Source: Gordionus sp. m RMFG-2023 (lineage: Eukaryota; Nematomorpha; Gordioida; Chordodea; Parachordodidae). Taken from it: a stretch of 64,000 bases of DNA. The notes under the pieces are model-generated. The model was not told the DNA's origin. It saw nothing but the letters and a program-made list of their open reading frames with translations, and made no database searches. This document shows positions 46,175 to 57,702 of the stretch, piece by piece. Position numbers and translations under genes: made by a program. The DNA lies in the NCBI RefSeq assembly GCF_954871325.1, contig NC_088778.1, forward strand, positions 3,815,743 to 3,879,742, in the 5' to 3' direction. The first letter of the stretch is position 1, and each line of letters begins with the position of its first letter.

Positions 46175-47590
46175 CATATTTGTATAAATATTTTCTCGAG
46201 TTTATTTTATAATCTTTCTCACAAAATCATTTTACAGTTTTGAATAAAATTTATTTTAGATTTAACCTTTTTCTTATTGTTATTTTTATATTTTATCTTA
46301 CTTATTATTCAAATATTTATTTTTGTATTATGTATATTTATGTAAGCGAAAAAAGAAATATAATAAAATTATGTTAAATCACTTTGATAATATTTATATG
46401 TATATTAATACTATATCTAACTTTCATCCTATATCCACCTTTTGCTTAATTTATGTTTTATGTTATCATTTAAGTATATCTCCTAAGTTTTTTCTTAATA
46501 CGGTTGTCATCAGGAAAAACGCATTGTTTACTAAGTTTGGATAATCGTAATTACCAATCAAAAAATTTTTGTTTGAGCCTTGGGAGGCTAGATTAAATTT
46601 ATTAATTAATATATTTATATCTTGTGTAGGTATTAAATATCTAAGTTTTTTTATTATTAAGTTAAAGTCCAAAATTCCAATGTCCGAACATTTGGATTTA
46701 ACATCATCTGTTAAATTAGCAAGTAATTTATTAATTCTAACAGAGTCATGATGTGCTGTTCGTAAAATAATTAAGTACACGGTCAATGTACACCTCAGTT
46801 AAGTCTCCGTTTAACTAGGGAAGTCTATATGGTAACTCAGTGGGTTTAACATCCATTAATAACTTTATAAATCGTTTATTTAATTAAATAATTAATAATG
46901 TTTCCAAATTGCATTATAATTTATATTTTAACAAAAATACATAGAATTTCAATGAATTCTATATCACTAAATACGTAAAATTTTTTATTTAAAGCTACAT
47001 AATATTTCAGCATTTTCTTCAAACTATAAAATTGAAGAAAAAAACACCTTATGAGTTGGACCCTCGAAAGTTATCAACTTTAGTTTTAGATTAATTCAAT
47101 TAGTATATCATCAACGGATATGGTTATGGGTATATTAATAATTTTAAAAGAGAACATGGAGAGTTTATTAAAATTTGAAATATAAATGTAGTAATAATGA
47201 TAAAAATATTTTTTTTGACCTTTTATAGAATTATTTTCATAAGAAAATTTTTTATTTTTGCATGTTACACAAATCTTAGTGGGACTAAAGCTGATGATTC
47301 TTTTTTTTATGTATATCTCACTAAGAGGTACCAGGACATTATGTTATTATTATCAAAATTAACATTATTTTATTTCCTTATTCACTTACATCTCAGATAT
47401 ATATATATATATATATATATTATATACATTTTACAAAAATAAATATTTGATTAATATGGAAGATAAAATATAAAAATAACATAATAAGAAAAATGTTAAA
47501 TTTAAAATAAAGTTTATCCAAAAAAAGATGTAAAATGATTTTGTGAGAAAGGTTATAAAATAAACTTACTAAATTATTTATTCAAATATG
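46175..47590. mobile_element. DNA transposon-like element with inverted repeats of about 170 bp
   Basis: The left arm from CATATTTGTATAAATA is mirrored by the right arm ending TATTTATTCAAATATG. Shared words include TTTATTTTATAA, CTTTCTCACAAAATCATTTT, TTTTTATATTTTATCTT and CAAATATTTATTTTTGTA. The duplicate locus near 60.27 kb lacks the whole segment (TGATATACAAATTAATAATT where the insert would be), so this is an insertion made after the duplication. A target duplication could not be fixed. The superfamily is unknown; one minus-strand open frame lies within. Confidence 0.8.
46466..46798 (-). CDS. Unrecognised open frame (about 106 codons) inside the long-TIR element
   Basis: The frame is open from about 46798 to TGA at 46468-46466 and begins TLTVYLIILRTAHHDSVRIN if read from the TTG at 46786. 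There is no ATG at that edge, but an AG acceptor (AACTGAG, 46803-46797) precedes it, so it may be an exon. The product alternates charged and hydrophobic residues like a helical domain: NKLLANLTDDVKSKC, LDFNLIIKKLRYLIPTQDIN, NLVNNAFFLMT. It faintly recalls EF-hand proteins but has no clear calcium loop. It could be the element's own protein, a captured host exon, or chance. Codon variety argues mildly against chance. Confidence 0.4.
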   Translation of the reverse strand: MRCTLTVYLIILRTAHHDSVRINKLLANLTDDVKSKCSDIGILDFNLIIKKLRYLIPTQDINILINKFNLASQGSNKNFLIGNYDYPNLVNNAFFLMTTVLRKNLGDILK

Positions 47591-47946
47591 AAATTTTTTA
47601 AATCAACCCCAACTTTCATATTCATTTTACTACAATAATAATTTATGAATGATAATATATTTATATTGTTGGAATTTATATATCATTCTATTTTTCTTTG
47701 GAGATAATTATAAATTAATTATGGTATTTTAAATATTAAATTAATAATATTTTTTAAATAATTAAATTTTTAAGAGGATATAGAATTAAATGTTTAAAAT
47801 TTAAACCTTATTTAATAAGCCAAATTTGAATTTTTAATGTACTCTATTTTACATTTTCTCATAAAAATTTACAACTTATTTTATTGCAATTAAAATAAGT
47901 GAATTTAACTCAACATTCGTCCAATCAACGAAAGTAATAATTATTA

Positions 47947-49637
47947 TGACCCTCCCAGATTCCCTATCTGCTAAAGATAAAGAGTAATACATATTTTATT
48001 TTATATTTATTTATATCTCAATTGTTGCAGTTCGTTTGCATATGTTATAATAAAATATCGATTACCCACTATTTTGGGTCAGGTTATAAATTTTGTGAAC
48101 CGAAGTAACAAAGATTTTAGGAGCAAATATGGAATTGTAATTTATTATAATTATAATATAATTATAATTGTTTTAAGGAAGCTGAAAAGGATATTGAGGA
48201 AATAAATGGTGGACTTTTAAAATTAAATTATGAATTACGAAATAATAAGGCTATTGAAAAATTTAGAAGCGATAAAAATGACATCGACTTTTGGAATAAG
48301 GAATTTGAAAGATTATTGAAGAATAACTCAAATATTACTTGGTATGAAAGTCCTAGTTTATTTGTCGAATCTTATATGTACAGGAATATCAATGAAATAT
48401 TTTATAAAAGGTCACTAAATATTGTATAATTTATAAAGTTTATTTAAGCAAGTATTTACAAGACTTTGATCCATTTTCTGAATCAAAAGATAAATCCTTT
48501 AAAAATTCAATTAATGGCATATATGCATTATGTAAATATATAAAAATGTTAGAGGAAATAGGATGGGAAAACATAGAGTTGCAGGAAATATTTAATAAAA
48601 TATTGAAAGTATTAAAGTTTTTAATAGCATTTAATTAATTGTTCTTTTAGATTTCATTATGGGGTAATAAATTTGATTTGTTTTTATCAAATATGAATGT
48701 CCCACAAGTTAGTGATAATCTTTTGACCAAATTACATACATATGATCAACATATAATATGTGATGATTCTCAACAAATATTTGAATATCTTATCAAAACA
48801 AAGAATGAAACATATAATAATATTTTAAATGAGAAGGGTAGCCATGTTATAAACCATTCTAATATTAGAATAATCAATTTAATCATTGATAACTCAGGAT
48901 TTGAATTATTTACTGACCTTGTCTTAGTTTATTTTTTATTAAAGACAAATCTTGCAGACAAAATACTAATAAGAGGCAAGAATATGCCTTGGTTTGTGTC
49001 TGACGCAACTGCAAAAGATCTGAAAAGTCTTTTGACATGGTTATTATATCCATATCACAATAAAGAAAATAATTGTATATATAATGATAGATATGTAAGT
49101 GAAATTTCAAATGATTGTGATATTAATCTGTCAGACAAAGAAAATAATAGTCAATTGCCAAAAACAAATAATACCCAAGAATTAGATAATAATATGAATT
49201 ATTATGGAGTATGGTTTGCTCAGGAAATTTTAAAATTAATGGGAAACCTTCTAGATACACCTGAAAAAGAAACAGTTAATAACTCAAAACCTAGCCTAAT
49301 ATACATTGATAATATGTATTGGACATTGCCTAATGATTATGATGCAATGATAGAACTTGATCCAAAATTATATGAAGAACTTTCCAAATCACTTTTGATA
49401 ATTTTTAAAGGTGATTTAAATTTCAGGAAACTGGTTGGAGATTTGAAATGGGAACCACAAACCCCATTTAAAGACTCCCTAAGGCGTTTTACCCCAGCTC
49501 CTTTAGTTACTCTAAGAACTGTTAAAAGTGATACGATTGTTGGTTTATCACCTGAAAATATAAAAATACCTATTTTAATTTATCCTAAAAATTGGAAGTT
49601 TATTGGTGATTATGCTACCATATATTTTAACCATTAA
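47947..49637 (+). CDS. ARMT1: ARMT1-like damage-control phosphatase (DUF89), copy 2, five exons
   Basis: CDS is join(47947..47984, 48031..48136, 48178..48410, 48449..48608, 48651..49637): 1524 nt, 507 residues. The first three exons have exactly the lengths of copy 1 (38, 106 and 233 nt). The metal-site residues are Asp259-Asn260 (IIDNSGFELFTDLVL) and Asp297 (MPWFVSDATAKDL), followed by MYWTLPNDYDAM, IIFKGDLNFRKLVGDLKW and LRRFTPAPLVTLRT. Introns are 38-46 bp. It differs from copy 3 by about 13 extra residues in the linker after YVSEI (NDCDINLSDKENN region). Two oddities suggest looser constraint: the conserved SPWL of exon 3 is SPSL, and the exon 3 donor is GTCACT where copy 3 has GTAACT. 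All frames are still open. Expected role: phosphatase acting on damaged phospho-metabolites, in the cytosol. Confidence 0.9.
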
Positions 49638-50530
49638 TCACTGATTGATAATATTTACTGATTTTTTTACCTCTTTCCCCTCTCATCTCTAAAAAATAAT
49701 ATCTTTTCCTTCTATAATGCTTTATATATTATATTTATTATTCATGAATTTGGCATGGGAAATTTATAATTATTTTAAAAATAAAATAAAAAACTATAAG
49801 ATACTTTGTTTTTATTGTGTATATTATGAACATGAATAAAGTATAATATAATTCAACCTTATCAATAAAGTGCATATGCAATTCATTTAAATCTTTTCCA
49901 TGTGAATAATATAAGCCAATATTAACCCTTCAATTCTCCAATGGAAAAAAATAAAATATTTACTCCAATGGAATTTAATAAACCACAATTTTAAATGAAA
50001 TCCATTTCTCTTCTATTTTCTGATATAATTAGAACTAACCTAAACAATAAAATATATATTTATTTTAATTTATTATGCTTTATTAGATATAAAATGTTAA
50101 AGATAATTATAAGTTGTGCCAAGGTTTTCTAAAATAAGGTTTAAAAATATTTAACTCTAAATATAAAGTACATTTTTTTTATATCATAAAATTATTATTT
50201 ATCAAAATAGAATGAAAAAAAGATTAATTACCTATGTTAACTAAAAAAAATTTAAAAAAAACATAAATTTTGTCTATTATGGTTTCAACAAGCCCTCAGC
50301 TAATCATTGGAATGCTTAATCTTAAAAATAACTCAAATTTGGAATATAGATTCCAACATTAATAAAATCAGTGAAAATTCTAGTTCATAATAATTAACCT
50401 TTTTTTGTATATATATACATAATTAATTAAAATTCTAGCTTGTTTGGGGTACTATAAACCAAACTCATAAGAATGCTGAAGGATTCTAGGAGAGAAGACA
50501 GTCTTTCTAAAATTAATTTTTTATAATTAT

Positions 50531-51287
50531 TAGGGATGTACCGATATTTTTTATCAGATCGGGCCGATATTTTTTATCAGATCGGGCCGATATTTAATCA
50601 ATTTTAAAATATAGGTTATCGGCCAATATTATAAAATTTCCCTATACGATCCGATATATAATGGCGTCTTTAACAAAAATAAAATGTTATAAAACTTTAA
50701 AAAAAAAGTTATATCTAAAATCAGTTATTTTTATAAATAAATTCTAAATCTATTTTTGTATATTTTTTTAATAATAATAATTAATAAACATTCTGCCATA
50801 TTGTTATTTTTTTCGCGCATTTTGTTTATAAAAGTGTGCGATAGTCTCTTTAGAATCTGTTTTTAGTGAAGCTGGTGATATTGACAATTACCATCGCCGC
50901 AGGATGACCTTTGATAAATTTGAAATTTTGGTATTTCTGAAAATTCGATATATTAATGTTAAATATTTATTTCAAATTTCATAATATATTTGTTTGTTAC
51001 TTATTATGTATATATAGATTAATGTTATATTAAAGCGATTTAACAATAACAATATTTTATATACTTTTAGAATTGCAATTAAGTTGAATATAAAATATAA
51101 CTGACTGATCATTATAATATATTTAAATGACATAAGTTCTGGTATAGTTATATTATAGATGTTATTCTAATAAAAAGTATATTAAAAATTAAAACCATTG
51201 ATATCTTTACAAATTACAAATCGGTAATCGGCCGATATCAATTTAATATCGGATCGGCCTTCAAAAAGTGGTATCGATACACCCCTA
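50531..51287. mobile_element. Non-autonomous hAT element, 757 bp, with CGATAT-rich ends
   Basis: TAGGGATGTACCGATATTTT at the left faces GGTATCGATACACCCCTA at the right. Flanks ATAATTAT and ATTATTAT are an 8-bp duplication with one change. Subterminal GATCGGGCCGATATTTTTTA is repeated twice at the left and echoed by CGGCCGATATCAATTT and ATATCGGATCGGCC at the right. No coding capacity. It sits at the downstream edge of duplication unit 1 and abuts the next element. Confidence 0.85.
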
Positions 51288-51494
51288 ATTATTATTAATG
51301 GTGTCACTTCAGTTCGGCGGTGAAAACTCGGCGTGGCGCCAATTCGACGCGCATTTAATACAGTTGCAATTTATTGTAAATAAATGTTTAATACCAATAA
51401 AAAAAAATTAATAATATCAAAAAAACAACTGTCAATCAATATTTATACCGATTATTTTGCAGGACCAATTTACCACATTATGATGTATTTTGAT

Positions 51495-51640
51495 TAGTCA
51501 ATATTGTGTAAGCCTGGAGATTTTGCGCATAGATGTATGAAAAGTATGACTTCTATCTCGAATCTCACATATTATTTTGGCTAAAATCTTGATCGACCGT
51601 TTTTTAAAAATACACCCAAATCGGCTGTCTAACAACACTA
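51495..51640. mobile_element. Family A MITE copy in the left MULE arm
   Basis: AATATTGTGTAAGCCTGGAG through CGGCTGTCTAACAACACTA. Its left terminus is missing. It lies directly after TTTTGAT, the same arm position as the copy at 52128-52305. Confidence 0.7.
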
Positions 51641-52127
51641 ATGCTGATCTAAGAAAATTCAAATTAAGAATTTTAGATTTTTTTTAATTTAAAATCCTTA
51701 AAATAATTCTATTAATCATTTAAAAAATATATATATATTATGTTTAGGCTAATTTTTTCTATTATTATAAAATAGTCAAAAACGAATTAACGCACAATTT
51801 TATTTATTTATGAAATGACAGTAAAACATGCTAAAAATATGTTTAAAAGAACATTAAATAATCATTAATCGGGCGATTTACGTAGTCAGATACGATTAAT
51901 ATAATATTTTCAGCTGTATCCCGATACTAATTGATCTCCGGGGTTGCGTACCAGAAATATATTGTTTATTAAATTTTATTTTCATAATTTCATACCTATA
52001 TAATAGAAAAATTAGCCTCAACATAATACATATTTTTTTAAAAAAATGATTAATAGGATTGTTATAAGGATTTTAAATAAATCTAGAAAATGAGTCGGTC
52101 TTAATTTGAAATTTTTCCGATCAACAT

Positions 52128-52305
52128 TAGTGTTGTTAAAAGAGACCGATTTGTGTCAACTTCAAAAAACTACCTCTCATGGTTTTAGCCAAAATAATAT
52201 GTAAGATTCAAGATAAAAGTCCATACCTTTCTTACATCTATGCTCGAAATCTCCAGTCTTACATAATATTGGCTAAAATTTTAATCGAGCCATTTAACGA
52301 CACTA
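52128..52305. mobile_element. Family A MITE copy in the right MULE arm
   Basis: TAGTGTTGTTAAAAGAGACC ... GAGCCATTTAACGACACTA, both ends present. Flanks ATCAACAT and ATCAACCA agree at six of eight bases. Confidence 0.75.
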
Positions 52306-52556
52306 ATCAACCAACATACCTTATAACTTGGTAAATTGGTCCTAGCAATGAAAACGGTAATAAATATTGGTTGTTAATTTTTTTTGATTATTACCCATGA
52401 GATTTTTATAAAAAAAGAATATGAGGAAATAATTAATAGGACCGACATTCTTGATGACTTCTTAATACTAATAAATTTCAACTGTATTAGATGCGTGCCG
52501 GAATGACGCCGTGCCAAATTGTCGCCGCTCTGAATTGACGTGGTACCATTATTAAT

Positions 52557-53679
52557 ACCTCTTATAAAACTAAATTTATATATTTTTTTGTTTGTATCTA
52601 TTAAAGATATTAAAACGTCTTTTGAAAATGTCCCCTAAAATTAAATCAAAATTAACATAATTTTATAAATACACTCATCACTATTTTTTGTTATAATTAC
52701 CAAGATATATCTTATGTTCAATGTTTTTTTTTGGCTTATTTGCGAAATTTTTGTATTTTATTTCGAGAGTATAATAAAAAGTGTATATCACAACGTCCTT
52801 AATAGATAATTTTTGGCAATCGTAAATATTAATTTGGGGGACAATAAGAAAACTGTATTGTGAGATGTAATATTATGTACATGAAAGTCATTATTTATGT
52901 AAATAATTAAATTATTCTTGGTTACATATTAGCAGTAAATTTAGAGCACAACAATATTTTTTTGTTGCCAATGATGTTAATTATAATAAAATGTGACCAA
53001 TCAATGACAATGTTAGGTATTTTATCATAATAAAAATTATTATAAAAGTATATCTCAAAAACATCATGGCAATTTATCACAATATAAGGGGAATAATAAA
53101 ATGCATATCAAAAACATCGAAGCAATATATCGTAATATTGAGGGGAATTTATAAGATATTGAATTAAATTATGAATGAATGAATGTTTTAAAACAACAAA
53201 AAAAATGAGCGTTTAATCTAGTTATCAAATATTAATGTTTTATTTTTCCCCACAGAATATTTAAAAAAAAAATATTCACAATGTTCAGTTTTTTATTATA
53301 AAGAAAGAAAGGTATAAGTTTTTTTTATTTTAGATGAAAAAATAATAAATTTGGCTAAAATATTTCTTTTATCATCAATTTCCTGATATATTGTAATAAA
53401 TAGGTCATTTTTTATGCCGATACAAAGTTTATCCTGGATTCTAATGAAATTTTTTTATTTTTTTTTTCTAAAAAAAGTATATATTTTCCTAGTGCTTATA
53501 ACAATTATTTTAAATATCACGCCTGGCCAGACTTTTTATAAAATTTTAATTGACCGGGTGAATTTTTAAAAAAAATTTATAACGTGCTTAGTAAATTACG
53601 CCAAAAATTTTTGACGGGCCAGTCTTTGCGGGTCTTAAATTTGAACATTCAAACCGTTATAAAGTTAACTTACAGTTTT
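52557..53679. other. AT-rich stretch, little recognised
   Basis: No gene. Around 53.5-53.64 kb a moderately G+C-rich segment (GCCTGGCCAGACTTTTTATA ... TTTGACGGGCCAGTCTTTGC) looks like facing ends of a small inverted-repeat element of about 100 bp, not otherwise resolved. Confidence 0.5.
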
Positions 53680-53880
53680 AGTTGTGTTGTTAAACGGCTT
53701 CGATCTTAGCCGATTTTAAATTAAAATTTTAGCTAAATTAATATAATTGCAGGCCTCGAGAATTCATTAATAGATGTCCAATCTTTTCCACCATTGAGAA
53801 AAATTTCCAGGCTTGAGTAATATTTTTGGCTGAAATATTGGGTTGATCATTTTTGAAAATCAGGTCCTTTATCAACACTA
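53680..53880. mobile_element. Family A MITE copy
   Basis: GTTGTGTTGTTAAACGGCTT ... CAGGTCCTTTATCAACACTA with ATTAATAGATGTCCAATC and TTTCCAGGCTTGAGTAATAT inside. Confidence 0.75.
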
Positions 53881-54052
53881 GTACATGTTTGCTAGTTTTT
53901 ATTTTAAATAATATTATGACCCCCCCTCACCCCCTCCCCCAATCCAAATGTTTTAAAATTCAAAAGGGTCTGAAATTCTGTTTAATTATTTCAAGTTTAT
54001 ATATTGTGTATGTAGCACGTAGAACGGAAACACAAATCTGACAGCCCATGTA

Positions 54053-55255
54053 CTGGTAAGGATGAGCAGGGATTTTCACTGGGTGAAAACCCCCTCAAAA
54101 ACATATGCGTACCCTTCTAAATTTTTTCAGAAAATTTAAAAAGAATAACTTAAATTATTTTATCTCTACTACCAACTATCAAAATTTTGTGAATATAAAG
54201 GATACTTTTTTAGATACTTATTTCAATTAAAAACTCCTTCATTTACAATATGCATAAATTATAACATTATGTGCTTGCTGAAAATATCTAAACCTTTAAA
54301 TTACATTTAAAAAGTTGGAAAATAGTCTATGATTGTTTGCAATATATAGATTTGGTCGATGATCAGCAGTATTGTATTGTAATGGGTCTATGAATTCTGT
54401 ACGAAAGAGCGAAAAAAAATATGATAAAATGAATTCTATTAATAAATATTATTTTGATTGTTATATATGGTAAATATTAAGTATTTTTTAATGTTTAATA
54501 TTAAATTTTTAAATATATAATAAAAATAATTTATTAAAATTATTCTTAATATCATTTTGTTCTATATATTTTATCACTAGCCTAAACATTCAATAAAGCA
54601 AGTGTTGTTTTAGTTTTTCAAATATTTCATTCTATTATGTTGAGAAAAATCTATAATAAAAAAGGCAGTATTAAATATATCTCTACATTCACTTTTTTGA
54701 TAAGTGTCCCTATCAAAATAATAGGCTTTCGATTTTTTATTTTTAGTGTTAAAGTCTTCTATATATATATATAAAAACTAGCTATTTCTTTATTTAATAG
54801 TTTAGATTTTAGAATGATAAAAAATTTATAATAATTCTATATATTTAAAAAAGTATTTTGAAAAACAATATACGCTAACTTGCGGATTGAATATTATTGA
54901 AATTATATAATTTTTTGTTTTTTTATAATATAATTGTATAATAATTTTAAACATATATTAATAGATTAAATGAAATATAAATTATATTTATAAAAATTTT
55001 ATAAATAGTTTATAAACTTGAATATCTAATTGCCTCCGCCTAAAACTGGTTTTCAAATTATCAGCGACAGTTGGGATTTTCATGGTATTTATTTTCTCCA
55101 TATTAAAAATTATCCCCCAACTTTTTGCTTTTCGCTCTTTCGTTCCCATAGTGGGTCTGTAATAAAAGTATTAATTTTTACAGCAATATATTAAAAAATG
55201 AATGCAAACTGTTCCTACCCCCCCCTCCCTCCCTCTCCTCATGTAGACGCTGAGG
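54053..55255. mobile_element. TIR element family C, copy 2, split by an insertion
   Basis: Matches 44917-45487: GGGATTTTCACTGGGTGAAA, CTCTACTACCAACTATCAAA, ATGATTGTTTGCAATATATA, then after the insert TAATAAAAGTATTAATTTTT and AATGCAAACTGTTCCTACCC. The 761-bp insert at 54391-55151 accounts for the extra length. Confidence 0.7.
54391..55151. mobile_element. Element with ACGAAAGAGCGAAAA inverted ends nested in family C
   Basis: The left end contains TGTACGAAAGAGCGAAAAA, the right end TTTTCGCTCTTTCGTTCCCA. Flanks TGGGTCTA and TGGGTCTG are an 8-bp duplication with one change, which suggests hAT. The family C copy at 44.9 kb shows the uninterrupted target. The interior is over 85 percent A/T by eye with no coding frame. 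Confidence 0.75.
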
Positions 55256-55339
55256 GGTGAGCAACAATGATGTATAGCGTTGAACGCAATTGATATTTTA
55301 TAATGTCCAAATAAAAATATCAGATAAAAAATTGTTCCA

Positions 55340-55630
55340 CTTGGTAGGGTCTGTGCTCAGATTAGAAATGGATCTAGGAATCACTTTAAGCTTCCACCTT
55401 GGTTCGAATGCGTTTTTTGATGATAACCTTGATAATTTCTTAGCTATGTGGTATTGTATATAGTAGATATAAAGCCAGGGGATGATTTGGATTAAAGATC
55501 CATCTCTTAAGGATTTAATATAATTTGGGTGTTCCCGAAATTTTATATAATGTTGACTGACGTGAATATCCTTACCCCTTGAAACTTGCTGTGGTATCTA
55601 ACCTATATTCGAATCCAAGTCCGGGCACAG
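55340..55630 (+). other. Possible pol III (tRNA-like) boxes, weak
   Basis: CCTTGGTTCGAATGCG near 55398 and ATATTCGAATCCAAGTCC near 55605 resemble tRNA B boxes, and TGTGCTCAGATTAG near 55350 resembles an A box. A degenerate SINE is possible. No cloverleaf. Confidence 0.25.
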
Positions 55631-55928
55631 CATTTTTTTAGTGAAAGATATACAAGGTTTTAGATTAATATTCATTACTAATAATTTTATTTTATCTTTT
55701 GTAAGGCCAGTTTATGCCAGCACAATCAGCCATGTTTTTATCAAAATATCCCATGCATTCTTTATGAATAAATATAAATAATTCTTATGATAAATATAAT
55801 TAAGTCATCATATGACTAATCCTTTATTTTAAAAATATTCTTCCAGACTTTATAGTCATGTGATATTCAAACGTCATTAATTTCTTTTTCAGTCTAAATA
55901 TAATTGCACACAATTACAAATTATATTA

Positions 55929-57211
55929 CAGGGTTTCCCATTCAAAAAAGGAAAGTCCCAATCAAAAAAGGAAAAGGGTCGATCATAAAAGGAAAAGATT
56001 CAATCAAAAAAGAAAAAGGTCTAAACAAAAAAGGAAAAGTGTCAATCAAAAAAGGAAAATTCCCAAAAAGAAAGGAAAAAGTCCTATCAAAAAAGGAAAA
56101 GTGTCAAACAAAAAAGTAAAAGGTTCAATCAAAAAAGGAAAAGTGTCAAACAAAAAAGGAAAAGGTCCAATCAAAAAAGAAAAAGTGTCAATCGAAAAAG
56201 GGAAATTAAAAGAAAAGGAAAAGGGTCAATCAAAAAAGAAAAATTCCCATTCAATAAAAGAAAATCGTATTTTTTTTTAATTTTTTTTTAAAAAAATAAT
56301 AAATTTTCAATTTTTCTTAAATTTTTATCATTCCTTCTTATTTTATTTGTTACTTTTTGCGATTTCTTTACTTTATTTGTATCTATTCTCAATTTATTTT
56401 TATAACTATATATTTTCTCAATTTTTTTTTCTTCTCATCTTTGATAATTCTTATGTATTTTTTAAAATAATTTAGGGATCACACCTATCCGGGATCTTCA
56501 CGGGATTTAAAGGGATCCCTTTAAAATTTCAATTTTTTATATACGGCATTATCACATTTGAACCATGATATAGAAGAATCTTTTTTAAAAAGCGTTTTCC
56601 GTTTTTTAATTTTATTGTTATTCATTTACTTTCAATGTTGTTTTTTTGGACTTATAAAATAAGATATGTCTAATATAGGGTATCAATCGATAGCTAATCT
56701 AAAGATCTATTCAATTAGAGGTCAATCTTTCCCCCAAAATAAGCGGGTCTAGGTCTTGGGGGGTTAGAAATATTTTTATCAATACAAAATATCGATATAG
56801 GTATCAAAAAAAAATATTTTTTACACCCCCCCCCCCCCCCCCCACCCCCAACCCCCAGACCAAGTCATACCCATCCAGACCATTAATAAAAACTTTCAGT
56901 AAAACTATCTTTTTTGATTGACACTTTTCTTTTCCTTTTGGGAATTTTCCTTTTTCGATTGACACTTTTCCTTTTTTGATTGGACCTTTTCCTTTTTTGA
57001 TTGAACCTTTTCCTTTTTTGTTTGACACTTTTCCTTTTTTGATCGGACTTTTTCCTTTTTTTCCTTTTTTGATTGACACTTTTCCTTTTTTGTTTGGACC
57101 TTTTCCTTTTTTGATTGAACCTTTTCCTTTTATGATTGACACTTTTCCTTTTTTGATCGGACCTTTTCCTTTTATGATTGGGATTTTTCATTTTTTAAAT
57201 GGGAAACTCTT
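55929..57211. mobile_element. Foldback element whose inverted ends are minisatellite arrays
   Basis: The left end CAGGGTTTCCCATTCAAAAA leads into about 15 units of a roughly 21-bp repeat (AATCAAAAAAGGAAAAGTGTC and variants) to 56255. The mirror array (GATTGACACTTTTCCTTTTTT) runs from about 56910 to 57190 and ends AAATGGGAAACTCTT. Between them lie about 650 bp of AT-rich DNA with an 18-base C run at 56826-56843. This layout, tandem repeats within terminal inverted repeats, is that of foldback (FB-like) elements. Open frames over it (KKGKVSIKKGK) only translate the repeat. The CAGGGTTTCCC start is hAT-like; no clear target duplication. Confidence 0.75.
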
Positions 57212-57702
57212 AAATATAATTTTAAGTACTACTAAGCAGGCGCGCACGCAGAAATTTGGTCTGAAGGGGGGGGGGGATAATAAGATAATTAACTTTTTTA
57301 TGAAATATTATTGTTTTTTTTAAATATCAAGCATAAATTTATTGGGACTAATAACTATATCTAATATACCATTTAAAATTAATGTGTATTATAAAAAAAA
57401 TATATGTAAAAATCACTTAAATTAATGACCCAAAATAGAAATTTGAATTTTTTGAGCCTTTAATTTATATATAAAGTAAAAAAATTTAAATGTTGGAAAT
57501 ATAAATTAATACACAAAATATTTCTTAGGAATAATTGTATTTTGCATATTATATATTTACAATGAAATCCAATCTTCGTTAAGAATGAGCCAATTTTTTT
57601 AATTATCTCATCCTTGCTCGTCTCAAATGCCTATGAATATTCAAAAGATCCAAACCTTTCAATCTACTTTCAGAAGTTGTACTTCTTGGTATGTTTTTCA
57701 GA

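Larger units (their letters stand above)
45955..50525 (+). repeat. Segmental duplication, unit 1 (contains ARMT1 copy 2)
   Basis: Matches 59985-63085 on the same strand. The match begins at ATTAATAGACGAAACTTGAA / ATTAATAGACGAACTTGAAT, covers the whole gene including introns, and ends in the downstream flank near GAGAGAAGACAGTC / GAGGGAAGACATTT. This unit is about 1.4 kb longer because of the insertion at 46175-47590. Confidence 0.85.
51300..52547. mobile_element. Mutator-like (MULE) foldback element with perfect 9-bp target duplication
   Basis: Flanked by ATTATTAAT at 51291-51299 and 52548-52556. The ends are GGTGTCACTTCAGTTCGGCG and, read inward from the right, GGTACCACGTCAATTCAGAG; G+C-rich inverted arms continue through GCGTGGCGCCAATTCGACGC / GCACGGCGTCATTCCGGCAC to AATACAGTTG. 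Similarity between arms resumes further in (GGACCAATTTACCA on both sides). The 9-bp duplication, GG/CC ends and long arms fit MULEs. No transposase. Confidence 0.82.

Noticed and set aside
48678-48680. TTG taken as a start codon of ARMT1 copy 2
   Set aside because: It is an internal Leu codon of exon 5 (SLWGNKFDLFLS); the true start is the ATG at 47947.
55929-57211. Regularly spaced repeats considered as a CRISPR array
   Set aside because: Units are contiguous and degenerate with no unique spacers, in a eukaryotic genome.
55904-57323. Several frames encoding KKGK or PFPFLI repeats on both strands
   Set aside because: They follow the 21-bp minisatellite of the foldback element in different frames; no start context or independent conservation.
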